Source: Prevotellaceae bacterium | Lineage (GTDB): Bacteria; Bacteroidota; Bacteroidia; Bacteroidales; UBA932 | Length of the DNA stretch: 64,000 nucleotides | Assembly (NCBI GenBank): GCA_031266015.1 | Contig: JAISBU010000033.1 | Location: 62,001-126,000, forward strand | Direction: 5' to 3' | Shown here: positions 8,424 through 15,996 of the stretch, piece by piece | Layout of the letters: each line of letters opens with the position of its first letter | Position numbering within the stretch: position 1 is the first letter of the stretch | Notes under the pieces: generated by a model | The model's input: the letters and a program-made list of their open reading frames with translations, nothing else | Told to the model about the DNA's origin: nothing | The model's database searches: none | Position numbers and translations under genes: made by a program

Positions 8424-10109
8424 TTATTTTTTCTTTTTCGAAGTGGTTTTTTCCTCTTTCTTTACCTTTAGCGGGTTCTCTACAACCGGCGCTTTAACCG
8501 TGCTTTTGTCACGTTCCCTATCAATGTCTACGTCCTCAACTATCATGCCGTTCGGGTAAATGGCCGATACCAATGCGTTTGAGAAGGATATGTTGTCCAC
8601 CCATTCCGTATTGGAAATAGCGGGGATGCGCTTTAGCTTGCTTAACCCTACATGTCCCAGCTCCGCTCCCTGCATCAGCTCCTCTTCACCGGTGGCTACA
8701 TTTACACGGTAGATTAAAAACGGATGCGTGAGCGTGCTGAGCTCTCGAATGATGTAGGTGTAGTCAAAGCCCTCATCCTTGGCCATGCCGATGAGCTTCT
8801 GCTTTAGCTCTGCGCTTGAAACTCCGCCTGTTCCTTCGATTTTTGCAACGCTTGGAGCGGGCGCTGTAGTCAGCTGATGGCCGACAACATTCAACTGCGT
8901 GTTGCCCGTAGAGCGAGGGGCAACTTTTGTAGGAATTCTATCGTTGAGAAATCTGCGAAGCATGCCATTTTCGACCAGCGTAGTAGTGGGCTGCGGAATA
9001 ACGCCTTCAAGGTCTACCGTGTAGCTGCCCACTAGCGCTTTGTTGTTGTAAGTGCAAAGTGATGGAACGTCTTTTACCGTAAGGCTGTTGGCAATTATTT
9101 TTTTGTTGAGTTTATCCGAAAGCGTTTTTGGACGGGTTCCGGTAACGCTACCCCTGTACGAAAATAAGGAGTATGTTCCGGAATACAGGTTATCCAGCAA
9201 GATGCTTCCAAGCGCCTTACCCTCAAATAAAACGGGACCTGAATACGACTCGCTGAACTTTGGCGCATGGTTGATTTGGAGCAGCTGATTGGCTGCAAGG
9301 TGAGCCATTTGCTTCAGGCTGTCGAGCTTCGGCAAGCTATCTGCGTCACGCTCCAGTACGCTTATTTTTTGCTGTATACGTTTCCCATCTGCCTGTATGA
9401 GCGTTGCGTAAATGATCAGCTCTGCATGGTTGTGAGGCTGCTTTACTTGCGTCCCTTCGGTATTTACAAAGTACAGGTTGCTGTTACTTACGTAAAGTGA
9501 AACGGATGAGGAGCTGATATCCGGATAGCTTTGAAAAACGGCAGAAATTTCACGAAGATTTTGCTCCCACTCCGCTTGTTTTGGCAGCTGCGCTATGTTG
9601 CTTATCTCCAGGCGCACCTCGGGTTCATGTGAAAAATCAAGTAAGCCCTTTTCATCTTCCGGAAAATTACTCTGCTTTATGGCCGACAACTTCTGCGCCA
9701 TTTGCTCGGCGGCGTGCTTGTATAGCGCGTCATTGGCCAGCCATAATGCCTGACGAATATCTGAGCAGCTGTTGTCTATGCTTAAACTTCCGGATATCTC
9801 CGCATTACCTCTGAATAGCTCATTTGTCTGCTCATAGCTGCCCACCATTAATCGCGCTCCGTAGCTGCGGCCGGGTTGTACGCGGCTGTACAGCAATCCG
9901 CCCAGCGTTGCAGACATGCTCATCGTTTGCTCATCCTGCACCAGATAGCTGGTAAAGAATGGCTTGCTCAACTCTGGAAGCGACAGCTGCCGGCTACGCT
10001 GCAGCTCCTGTCGCATGGAGTTAAATATGAGGCTGTCTAGTTCGATGTTTTGTGCTGTAGCTGTAAAGTGTAGCGCAGCTATAAGCGCTGCAATGAACAA
10101 TTGTTTCAT
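8424..10109 (-). CDS. Exported TldD/PmbA-like protein lacking the zinc motif
   Basis: A 561-residue protein with a clear signal peptide (MKQLFIAALIAALHFTATAQ). The C-terminal half aligns by eye with TldD/PmbA proteases: GPVLFEGKALGSILLDNLY near residue 287, then GSYTVDLEGVIPQPTT, LVENGMLRRFLNDR and RSTGNTQLN. In active TldD the segment after GPV...A.. holds the zinc motif HExxxH; here it reads LLDNLYSG, without histidine or glutamate. TldD is normally cytoplasmic, so an exported version is also unusual. The C-terminus is lysine-rich. It may be a pseudoenzyme or scaffold; the function is unknown. Confidence 0.7.
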   Translation of the reverse strand: MKQLFIAALIAALHFTATAQNIELDSLIFNSMRQELQRSRQLSLPELSKPFFTSYLVQDEQTMSMSATLGGLLYSRVQPGRSYGARLMVGSYEQTNELFRGNAEISGSLSIDNSCSDIRQALWLANDALYKHAAEQMAQKLSAIKQSNFPEDEKGLLDFSHEPEVRLEISNIAQLPKQAEWEQNLREISAVFQSYPDISSSSVSLYVSNSNLYFVNTEGTQVKQPHNHAELIIYATLIQADGKRIQQKISVLERDADSLPKLDSLKQMAHLAANQLLQINHAPKFSESYSGPVLFEGKALGSILLDNLYSGTYSLFSYRGSVTGTRPKTLSDKLNKKIIANSLTVKDVPSLCTYNNKALVGSYTVDLEGVIPQPTTTLVENGMLRRFLNDRIPTKVAPRSTGNTQLNVVGHQLTTAPAPSVAKIEGTGGVSSAELKQKLIGMAKDEGFDYTYIIRELSTLTHPFLIYRVNVATGEEELMQGAELGHVGLSKLKRIPAISNTEWVDNISFSNALVSAIYPNGMIVEDVDIDRERDKSTVKAPVVENPLKVKKEEKTTSKKKK

Positions 10110-10316
10110 GTAAAAAAATTATTGGTTAAGCTCTTTTTGTAATTTGGCAGTCACTGACTACCAAATTTGAGGATATGTAGTGTAAATTTTCTGCAAACTC
10201 ATAGTGTTCTGGAATTTAACTTTTATTCCTTTCTCTTTAATTTTTTTGCCAACGGCATAGCGGCTATTTTTCGGATTACACAATAAGCCGTAAAGTTACA
10301 ATAAACATCTGATAAT

Positions 10317-10346
10317 GGAAAAAGCCGAATTTTGTAGATTCGGCTT
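10317..10346 (-). terminator. Rho-independent terminator after the propeller-like gene
   Basis: A perfect 9-bp stem (AAGCCGAAT / ATTCGGCTT, loop 10331-10337) is followed by a T run when read on the minus strand. It lies about 60 bp past the stop at 10404. Confidence 0.7.
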
Positions 10347-10403
10347 AACGACATTGCTGCTGCCATTATGCAGTATAAGCAGTTCGAATAAAATCGGAGC
10401 TGT

Positions 10404-10856
10404 TTATTGAACTTTCAGCTTCAAAAGAAGTTCTTTTTCAAAGGTGTAAAAACGAGGGCTATAGGCTACCTTGATTTCATCAATCGTATTGATTTGCGGC
10501 TCCGTTGTAAGACTAGACTCTGCCGACACCCTTAACTCATCATCGGCAAGCACGGCTGTTCTGAGGTACAGCTGGTTTATGGGAGAATTATCCTTATCCA
10601 ACTTTTTATAAACGCCATCCTGTTGCCTACAGTGAATATTTGAGCTCGTTACTATCCACACGTTGCCTTTTGCATCGGCAAAAAGTCCCCTGTCAATAAT
10701 GCTTGGGTCTAGCATTTTGGGAGCAAAGGTTTCTACCTTCACTGTGCCGTTCTCTACCACATTCAAATCATTTGAGGTGGCAGCATACACCACCGTACCA
10801 TGACTTGTTAGCCCTTTAATTTTATTGGCGCTTAGCCCTGATGTTTTCTTGGTCAT
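10404..10856 (-). pseudogene. Probable remnant of a two-component-type beta-propeller protein
   Basis: From the ATG at 10856 the frame gives 150 residues starting MTKKTSGLSANKIKGLTSHG. Short strands of the type GTVVYAATSNDLNVV and ADAKGNVWIVTSS resemble Reg_prop blades found in sensor proteins. No signal peptide, no complete propeller and no kinase are present. The frame continues a few codons upstream into the dispersed repeat at 10884-10935, which suggests that repeat insertion or deletion removed the 5' part. The 3' end keeps a good terminator. It could also be an intact small protein of unknown role. Confidence 0.45.
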
Positions 10857-11225
10857 CACGCTCAGAGTGGCAACGCACACACACAACGGCGGCATGGTGC
10901 AAACATGTCATGCTTCAGCTTTGCTCAGCATGACAACACGCTCACGCACTGTTGACTTGTGACTATTGTCTATTGACAGTTTAATTATGTAACGAATTAT
11001 TTGGCTTTTACATACAGTTGGGATTTGTTTACGGTTCAGCCTCTTTCTTTAAGAGTCTGGAATACAGTGATATTCACGACAAAATTAATTTTAATGTGAG
11101 CATTATTGCCGGATCCAAGTAAAGTTTCTAATTTTGCTACTGCAATTCGATACGCTCTCGTTGGCAGTATCTGGCCGTTGCGGGACAAGTTCGCGATGAA
11201 GCTTATTTCATTTTTGCTTTCTCAT
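10857..11225. repeat. Intergenic region with dispersed repeat and amgK-like promoter
   Basis: Positions 10906-10935 contain the palindrome TGTCATGCT...AGCATGACA of the dispersed family. The rest is AT-rich and holds the promoter described at 11107-11136. No gene is seen. Confidence 0.55.
11107..11136 (+). promoter_or_regulatory. Bacteroidota-type promoter for the kinase-RapZ/murU operon
   Basis: TAATTTTG (11129-11136) fits TAnnTTTG, with TTG at 11107 about 19 bp upstream. Transcription would start near 11143, which rules out translation starts upstream of that point and supports the ATG at 11226 (or 11196). Confidence 0.5.
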
Positions 11226-12674
11226 ATGTTGAAAAAATTAGTTGAACTATTTGAGCAGTGGAGTGGAGAAAAGTTGACTTCCTCTGAGGAGTTGACACAA
11301 GCCGGTTCTAATCGAAGATATTTTCGATTACGCTCAAATAATCATGTGGCGGTTGGATGCCACGGAGAGAATGTGAAGGAAAATCGTACCTTTATATACT
11401 TATCACAAATATTTAAAAATCAGAACATTAATACTCCTGCTGTGCTTGCGGTTTCCTCCTGTGAAGGCTACTACTTGCAGGAGGATTTAGGCAGCACATC
11501 ACTTTTTCAGCTGATTGAAAACGGACGTAGCACAGGCGTATTTTCCGATGTGGAAAAGTTTGCGTTGCGTGCTGCAATTTCTGCACTACCGCAGCTGCAG
11601 TTTGAGGGTGTTAAAGCAGTAGATTTCTCAAAGTGCTATCCGCAGGCTGAGCTTGATAGGCGCACCGTAATGTGGGATCTGAGCTACTTCAAGTATTACT
11701 TCTTAAAACCTCAAATTCAGGACGTTGATGAGCTTAAGCTGGAGGTTGATTTTGAAACTTTTGCTGGTTCTATTTGTGCGGAAAAAAACAGCTGCTTTCT
11801 GTTGCGTGATTTTCAATCACGCAACGTAATGTGGCATAACGATCAACCCTGGTTTATTGATTTTCAAGGAGGTCGTAAAGGAATGCCGCACTACGATGTT
11901 GCTTCATTTTTATATCAAGCCAAAGCAAATTTTCCGGATGAATTACGCACGAAATTGCTGGAGGCTTACCTGCAAGCTGCCGCTAAATATGTAAGCATAA
12001 ATGCTGCCGGTTTTGCTAAAAGGTTACCGATTTTTGTTTTGCTGAGAACCTTGCAGGTGCTGGGTGCATACGGATTCAGAGGTTACTTTGAACGTAAGGC
12101 GCATTTTTTGCAAAGCGTTCCGTTTGCCATAGAAAATTTAAAGTTGCTGCTTTTGAAGAGCGAAGTGGAGGAGTTGAATATTCCGTATTTGCGTGAGTTG
12201 TTGGTACAACTTACCAAGAAAAAATACGCAACAGCTCATAAGTCAGGTAGGCTGTGCGTTACAGTTACCAGCTTCTCTTTTCTTAAAGGAATTCCGGAGG
12301 ATGTTTCCGGAAATGGCGGTGGATTTGTGTTTGACTGCCGCGGCATTGTAAATCCGGGGCGTACGGAAGAGTACAAATTTTTGACCGGTTTAGATGAGCC
12401 TGTTATAAAATTTATTGAGAGCAATAACCAGATGGCCGATTTCTTGACCAACGCTTATTCACTTGTGGATAATGCGGTTGAGCGCTATACTGCTCGTGGA
12501 TTCAGCAACCTGATGGTAAGCTTTGGTTGTACCGGCGGTCAACACCGATCGGTATATTCGGCGCAGCATCTGGCGGAACATTTACATGCGAAGTTTCCCA
12601 GTATCGAAGTGGAGTTATGCCATCGTGAACAAAAGATTTCTTCGAATTTTTCCTGGAATTTGTCAGATTACTAA
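11226..12674 (+). CDS. AmgK-like sugar kinase fused to a RapZ C-terminal domain
   Basis: 482 residues. Residues 1 to about 330 form an aminoglycoside-phosphotransferase-type kinase: AGSNRRYFRL, catalytic LLRDFQSRNVMW and metal-binding FIDFQGGRKG. AmgK of Pseudomonas has this fold and phosphorylates MurNAc/GlcNAc at C1. Residues from about 339 form a RapZ C-terminal domain with VSFGCTGGQHRSVY near residue 434; in E. coli RapZ this domain senses glucosamine-6-phosphate. The stop abuts the ATG of a MurU-like gene, so the pair fits a MurNAc recycling route to UDP-MurNAc. The ATG at 11226 is chosen because the promoter overlaps more upstream starts; ATG 11196 remains possible. Confidence 0.82.
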   Translation: MLKKLVELFEQWSGEKLTSSEELTQAGSNRRYFRLRSNNHVAVGCHGENVKENRTFIYLSQIFKNQNINTPAVLAVSSCEGYYLQEDLGSTSLFQLIENGRSTGVFSDVEKFALRAAISALPQLQFEGVKAVDFSKCYPQAELDRRTVMWDLSYFKYYFLKPQIQDVDELKLEVDFETFAGSICAEKNSCFLLRDFQSRNVMWHNDQPWFIDFQGGRKGMPHYDVASFLYQAKANFPDELRTKLLEAYLQAAAKYVSINAAGFAKRLPIFVLLRTLQVLGAYGFRGYFERKAHFLQSVPFAIENLKLLLLKSEVEELNIPYLRELLVQLTKKKYATAHKSGRLCVTVTSFSFLKGIPEDVSGNGGGFVFDCRGIVNPGRTEEYKFLTGLDEPVIKFIESNNQMADFLTNAYSLVDNAVERYTARGFSNLMVSFGCTGGQHRSVYSAQHLAEHLHAKFPSIEVELCHREQKISSNFSWNLSDY

Positions 12675-13397
12675 ATGAAAGCATTTATTCTGGCAGCAGG
12701 TTTAGGCACTCGTCTAAAACCATATACAGACAGCGTTCCTAAAGCGCTTGTTCCTGTAAATGGCATGCCATTGCTGGAGCGCAATTTGAAATACTTGGCG
12801 GCGCAAGGTATTACAGAATTTGTGGTAAACGTGCATCATTTTGCCGATAAGGTTGTTGATTTTTTACGGCAAAATAATAATTTAGGGCTGCAAATTTCTA
12901 TTTCTGATGAGCGTGACTTACTCTTGGAAACCGGAGGAGGATTGCGAAAAGCGGCTCTATTGCTGAATAATGGAAAACCTTTTTTGATTTACAACGTTGA
13001 TATTATTTCAAGCGTCAACGTGCAAGAGTTGTACAAGTTCCATGTGGCGAATAATGCGCTGGCAACGCTTGCCGTAAATAACCGCACCTCTTCACGCTAC
13101 TTTTTATTCGACTCAGAGAATAGGTTGTGTGGCTGGAAAAACACAAAAACAGGTGAGATAAAGCAGCCTGTGCAGACCACGGAGGTTCTTACTCCGCTTG
13201 CCTTTGGTGGTATTCATGTGGTGAGTCCGGAGATTTTTCCTGCTCTTGAAATTTTCGGAGAAAAATTCCCCATTGCGGATGTCTACCTTTCACTGGCAAA
13301 CACCCAACGGATATTTGCCTACGACATTAAGGATGCTATGCTGCTTGATGTTGGCAAGCCTGAGGCGTTGATGCAGGCAGAAAAACTTTTATCGTAG
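12675..13397 (+). CDS. murU: MurU-like sugar-1-phosphate nucleotidyltransferase
   Basis: A 240-residue nucleotidyltransferase starting MKAFILAAGLGTRLKPYT, with the signature GxGTRLxPxT-x-PKALVPV. The size matches MurU (N-acetylmuramate-1-phosphate uridylyltransferase), shorter than GlmU or RmlA. ETGGGLRKAA and YNVDII are the nucleotide and metal-site regions. The ATG follows the kinase stop codon with no gap, suggesting translational coupling. Together they would convert MurNAc to UDP-MurNAc and bypass de novo synthesis. Mannose-1-phosphate guanylyltransferase is the main alternative; the neighbour favours MurU. Confidence 0.75.
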   Translation: MKAFILAAGLGTRLKPYTDSVPKALVPVNGMPLLERNLKYLAAQGITEFVVNVHHFADKVVDFLRQNNNLGLQISISDERDLLLETGGGLRKAALLLNNGKPFLIYNVDIISSVNVQELYKFHVANNALATLAVNNRTSSRYFLFDSENRLCGWKNTKTGEIKQPVQTTEVLTPLAFGGIHVVSPEIFPALEIFGEKFPIADVYLSLANTQRIFAYDIKDAMLLDVGKPEALMQAEKLLS

Positions 13398-13431
13398 GCA
13401 GGTAAATCTGCTGGGGTGGCGTAACGAAAAA

Positions 13432-14385
13432 TCATTTATAGAAATTCAACGGGGTGGGTTTTTCCTGCTGCAGCGGAATTTCAAAAACTTTTCCTTCTTC
13501 AGCCAAATGGCTATTAGAAAATACGCTTTGCGCTTCAATTAGAAACTGATCCAACTCTTTATAACGGCTGGAGTAGTGGCCTATAACCAGCTGCCTGGCA
13601 TTGGCCTCACGGGCAATTTGTGCAGCTTGCATGGCGGTGGAGTGTCCACGCTCAAGCGCAAGTTGGTGTCTGTCTTCGCAAAAAGTTGCCTCATGGTAGA
13701 GCAAATCTACCTCCGAAATTATGGGAATAATATATCGAGACATTATGGTGTCGGAGCAGTAGGCAAATGAGCGCGGGGCATAGGGGAGATAGGTGAACTT
13801 TTCGTTGGGAATAACCTCACCGGATTCCAGCGTATGGTGTGCTCCGTTTTTTATGCGCACAATATCGCGTAGAGAGAGGTTATATTTTTCTATCAGCTCT
13901 TTCCTTATGTTAAGTCCCGGAGTTTTTTCCTTGAATAAAAAACCACATGTCGGAACTCTGTGGCGTAGCGGTAGTGATTTGATTATGAGGTGTTTATTCT
14001 CATAGATAGTCTCGCTTTGCGTGGTGTTTAAGGCATGAACAACCGGCTTGTAGGTCATACCTTCACCAAAATATTTCAGATGATCGGCAAGAATAGCATC
14101 CAGCTCTTTAGGTGCGTAAATGTTCAAGTCTCTAGTACGGCCCAACATATTCATGGTGGATATGAGGCCGTAAATGCCAAACATGTGGTCGCCGTGCAGG
14201 TGAGTAATAAGAATGTGGTTGATCTTGGCTATGTTGATGCCGTACTTGCGCAGCTGTGTTTGCGTACCCTCTCCGCAATCCACCAGGTAGGGGCGCTCAT
14301 GCACGCTTACCAGCTGCGCCGACGGAAAGCGGTTAGAGGTGGGAAAGGCAGAGCTGCTGCCCAGTATGGTGACGGAAAAGGTCAT
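13432..14385 (-). CDS. rnz: Ribonuclease Z
   Basis: A 317-residue metallo-beta-lactamase-fold nuclease that matures tRNA 3' ends. Visible are TILGSSSAFPTSNRFPSA, the metal-binding HLHGDHMFG, the exosite-type region in the middle, SDTI and the C-terminal ERGHSTAMQAA and VIGHYSSRY histidine motifs. I start at ATG 14385 (MTFSVTILGSSSA). The frame extends upstream to a TTG at 14406, but a promoter -7 box (TATCTTTG, 14404-14411) overlaps it. It converges with murU (34-bp gap). Confidence 0.9.
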   Translation of the reverse strand: MTFSVTILGSSSAFPTSNRFPSAQLVSVHERPYLVDCGEGTQTQLRKYGINIAKINHILITHLHGDHMFGIYGLISTMNMLGRTRDLNIYAPKELDAILADHLKYFGEGMTYKPVVHALNTTQSETIYENKHLIIKSLPLRHRVPTCGFLFKEKTPGLNIRKELIEKYNLSLRDIVRIKNGAHHTLESGEVIPNEKFTYLPYAPRSFAYCSDTIMSRYIIPIISEVDLLYHEATFCEDRHQLALERGHSTAMQAAQIAREANARQLVIGHYSSRYKELDQFLIEAQSVFSNSHLAEEGKVFEIPLQQEKPTPLNFYK

Positions 14386-14403
14386 TCCGGTAAACTTTAT
14401 CGA

Positions 14404-14411
14404 CAAAGATA
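14404..14411 (-). promoter_or_regulatory. Promoter -7 element of rnz
   Basis: TATCTTTG on the minus strand, about 19 bases before the chosen ATG, implying a very short leader. No good -33 TTTG is seen upstream. Confidence 0.45.
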
Positions 14412-14600
14412 CAAATATTTGACATACGTCGTGCGAGCGGAACGAAGCAACCGGAACGAAGCGCAGCTGATCTCATTCCGGATATAAGAACAAAGACTAC
14501 AAGAACAAATATTATGTCACTACAAGCAAGTGTTTACATATTATATTTATACAACACCCAAGTTCTTCCTATGCGCTGATAAATCATAAGACTTCTGTCT
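14412..14600. repeat. Intergenic filler with GGAACGAAGC repeat
   Basis: Contains GCGGAACGAAGCAACCGG and then CGGAACGAAGCGCAGC in tandem (about 14436-14466), related to the dispersed CATTCCG/GAAG repeat family at 6980. The remainder is AT-rich with no gene. Confidence 0.45.
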
Positions 14601-14602
14601 AT

Positions 14603-14635
14603 AAAAAACGAGCCTCAGATTCAATCTGAGGCTCG
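14603..14635 (-). terminator. Terminator of tonB
   Basis: A 13-bp perfect stem (CGAGCCTCAGATT / AATCTGAGGCTCG arrangement, 2-nt centre) at 14609-14635, followed on the minus strand by TTTTTT (14603-14608). Strong rho-independent terminator just past the gene ending at 14658. Confidence 0.85.
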
Positions 14636-14657
14636 CAACATTCTATGACTCTGGTTA

Positions 14658-15356
14658 TTACTGCAACTGGAATATTACCGGTAGCGTATACAAAATACGA
14701 ACAGGTTTATTACGCTGCTTACCGGGTGTCCATCGGGGAGATGATTCAATTACGCGGATGGCCTCTTTATCCAACGCAGGGTCAACACCACGGAGTACCT
14801 TCACATTGACGACTCGCCCCTCGGTGTTTACTGTAAATTGAACAATTACACGGCCTTGTATACCATTTTCTGTAGCCACTTCCGGATACTTCATGTTGTC
14901 GCCAATCCACATACGGAAAGCGTCAACGCCATCTCTACCGTTATACTTAAATGAAGCCGGTTCCTCTACGGCAGTAAAAGGAATATCTTCCTCCAAAGCC
15001 TCTTCTTCTCCGGCATCGACATACTCCATCGGGCTAACAATAGTTCTATCATCAGCTTCATTTTCGAACAAACTCAAGTCGGTGGTCAACTTCACGTTGT
15101 CATCTACCACCAGCATGATATCTGCCAATGCGGGAGGCGCCGGTTGCTCCTGTGGCTTTTCCTCCTCGTGCTTAGTGTTTTCAATGTCGTCTTCAATCAA
15201 AACGTCCTCTTGAAATTCTATTTTTTGCACGGCAATCTCTTCACTGCCCCACTCAAAAGCCGCTAAAACAAGCGCCATTACCAACGTAAGTCCAATAAGA
15301 TTAAACGTTGTTTTTTGCTTTTCCAAATTTGCCTTATCTGATTTTTTTAGCTCCAT
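14658..15356 (-). CDS. tonB: Energy transducer TonB family protein
   Basis: 232 residues: a short cytoplasmic N-terminus, one membrane anchor (about residues 18-36, FNLIGLTLVMALVLAAF), an acidic, proline-containing periplasmic linker (EEEKPQEQPAPPA) and a C-terminal TonB domain with YPEVATENGIQGRVIVQFTV and SSPRWTPGKQRNKPVRI. It couples the proton gradient to outer-membrane TonB-dependent receptors. The unusually acidic linker is common in Bacteroidota. No ExbBD genes are nearby, so this is a standalone copy, one of probably several in the genome. It has its own promoter and terminator. Confidence 0.9.
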   Translation of the reverse strand: MELKKSDKANLEKQKTTFNLIGLTLVMALVLAAFEWGSEEIAVQKIEFQEDVLIEDDIENTKHEEEKPQEQPAPPALADIMLVVDDNVKLTTDLSLFENEADDRTIVSPMEYVDAGEEEALEEDIPFTAVEEPASFKYNGRDGVDAFRMWIGDNMKYPEVATENGIQGRVIVQFTVNTEGRVVNVKVLRGVDPALDKEAIRVIESSPRWTPGKQRNKPVRILYTLPVIFQLQ

Positions 15357-15381
15357 GACTTGTGTACGTTATATTACTTTT

Positions 15382-15414
15382 CAAAGATAGCTATTATTTT
15401 TTTACAATAGCCAA
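15382..15414 (-). promoter_or_regulatory. Promoter of tonB
   Basis: TATCTTTG (minus strand, 15382-15389) with a TTG 22 bp upstream (15412-15414). It sits 26 bp before the tonB start codon. Confidence 0.5.
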
Positions 15415-15495
15415 GTTTTTTGCCACATTCTCAACATGTAAATTTCCTGTAAAATACGTATTTTTTTATATGTCAATTACTTATCACAAAAAATG

Positions 15496-15527
15496 TTGCC
15501 AATTTTTAGCTTAAAAAGATACTTTTG
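15496..15527 (+). promoter_or_regulatory. Upstream tandem promoter of tRNA-Ala (P1)
   Basis: TTG at 15496-15498, 21 bp spacer, TACTTTTG at 15520-15527. Its -7 box doubles as the -33 element of the next promoter. Confidence 0.5.
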
Positions 15528-15554
15528 CGGTTGTAAAAATAATAGCTACCTTTG
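15524..15554 (+). promoter_or_regulatory. Promoter of tRNA-Ala (P2)
   Basis: TTTG at 15524-15527, 19 bp spacer, TACCTTTG at 15547-15554; an exact match to the Bacteroides consensus, 17 bp before the tRNA 5' end. Confidence 0.75.
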
Positions 15555-15571
15555 AAACCGTAATTTAGCGC

Positions 15572-15645
<74 letters not shown>

Positions 15646-15652
15646 CTCCCGC

Positions 15653-15687
15653 AGCCGCTAGGAATTTTCCCTTAGCGGCTCTTTTAT
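15653..15687 (+). terminator. Terminator of tRNA-Ala
   Basis: An 8-bp stem AGCCGCTA/TAGCGGCT (15653-15660 with 15673-15680) followed by CTTTTATT. Confidence 0.75.
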
Positions 15688-15996
15688 TCATTGTATGTTG
15701 TCTTGCAGCGAGTCGCCTACGTTGATGGCCGCAACGAAAGAAGGTTTTCCAACATTCTGATTATCAGGTTTCCCAATGCACTTACGCCCGATAGAGTTTG
15801 CTGGGCAGGTCTGATGCGTATGAGAGCACGAAATTCTACCAGTGGAACAGGGGCAACAAGGCCTGCCCCATCACTGGCGCTATTACAATGCTTCGCTTTG
15901 CTCAACATGACGACACACACGCACTAGTAAATGGTAAATAATCAATGGTAAATCGTAAAGCATGTCCGCAATTCGTTCGCTGCAATCGTTTGTTTA
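15688..15996. repeat. Intergenic filler with dispersed repeat
   Basis: Holds the repeat core CAATGCTTCGCTTTGCTCAACATGACG (about 15889-15913, a variant of the 10906 and 58943 palindromes) and the direct repeat AATGGTAAA...AATGGTAAA near 15930-15950. The 67-codon frame on the minus strand (15717-15920) runs through this repeat and matches nothing I recognise. Confidence 0.5.

Noticed and set aside
14386-14406. Longer rnz start at TTG 14406
   Set aside because: Overlaps the promoter -7 box; the downstream ATG gives the family-typical N-terminus.
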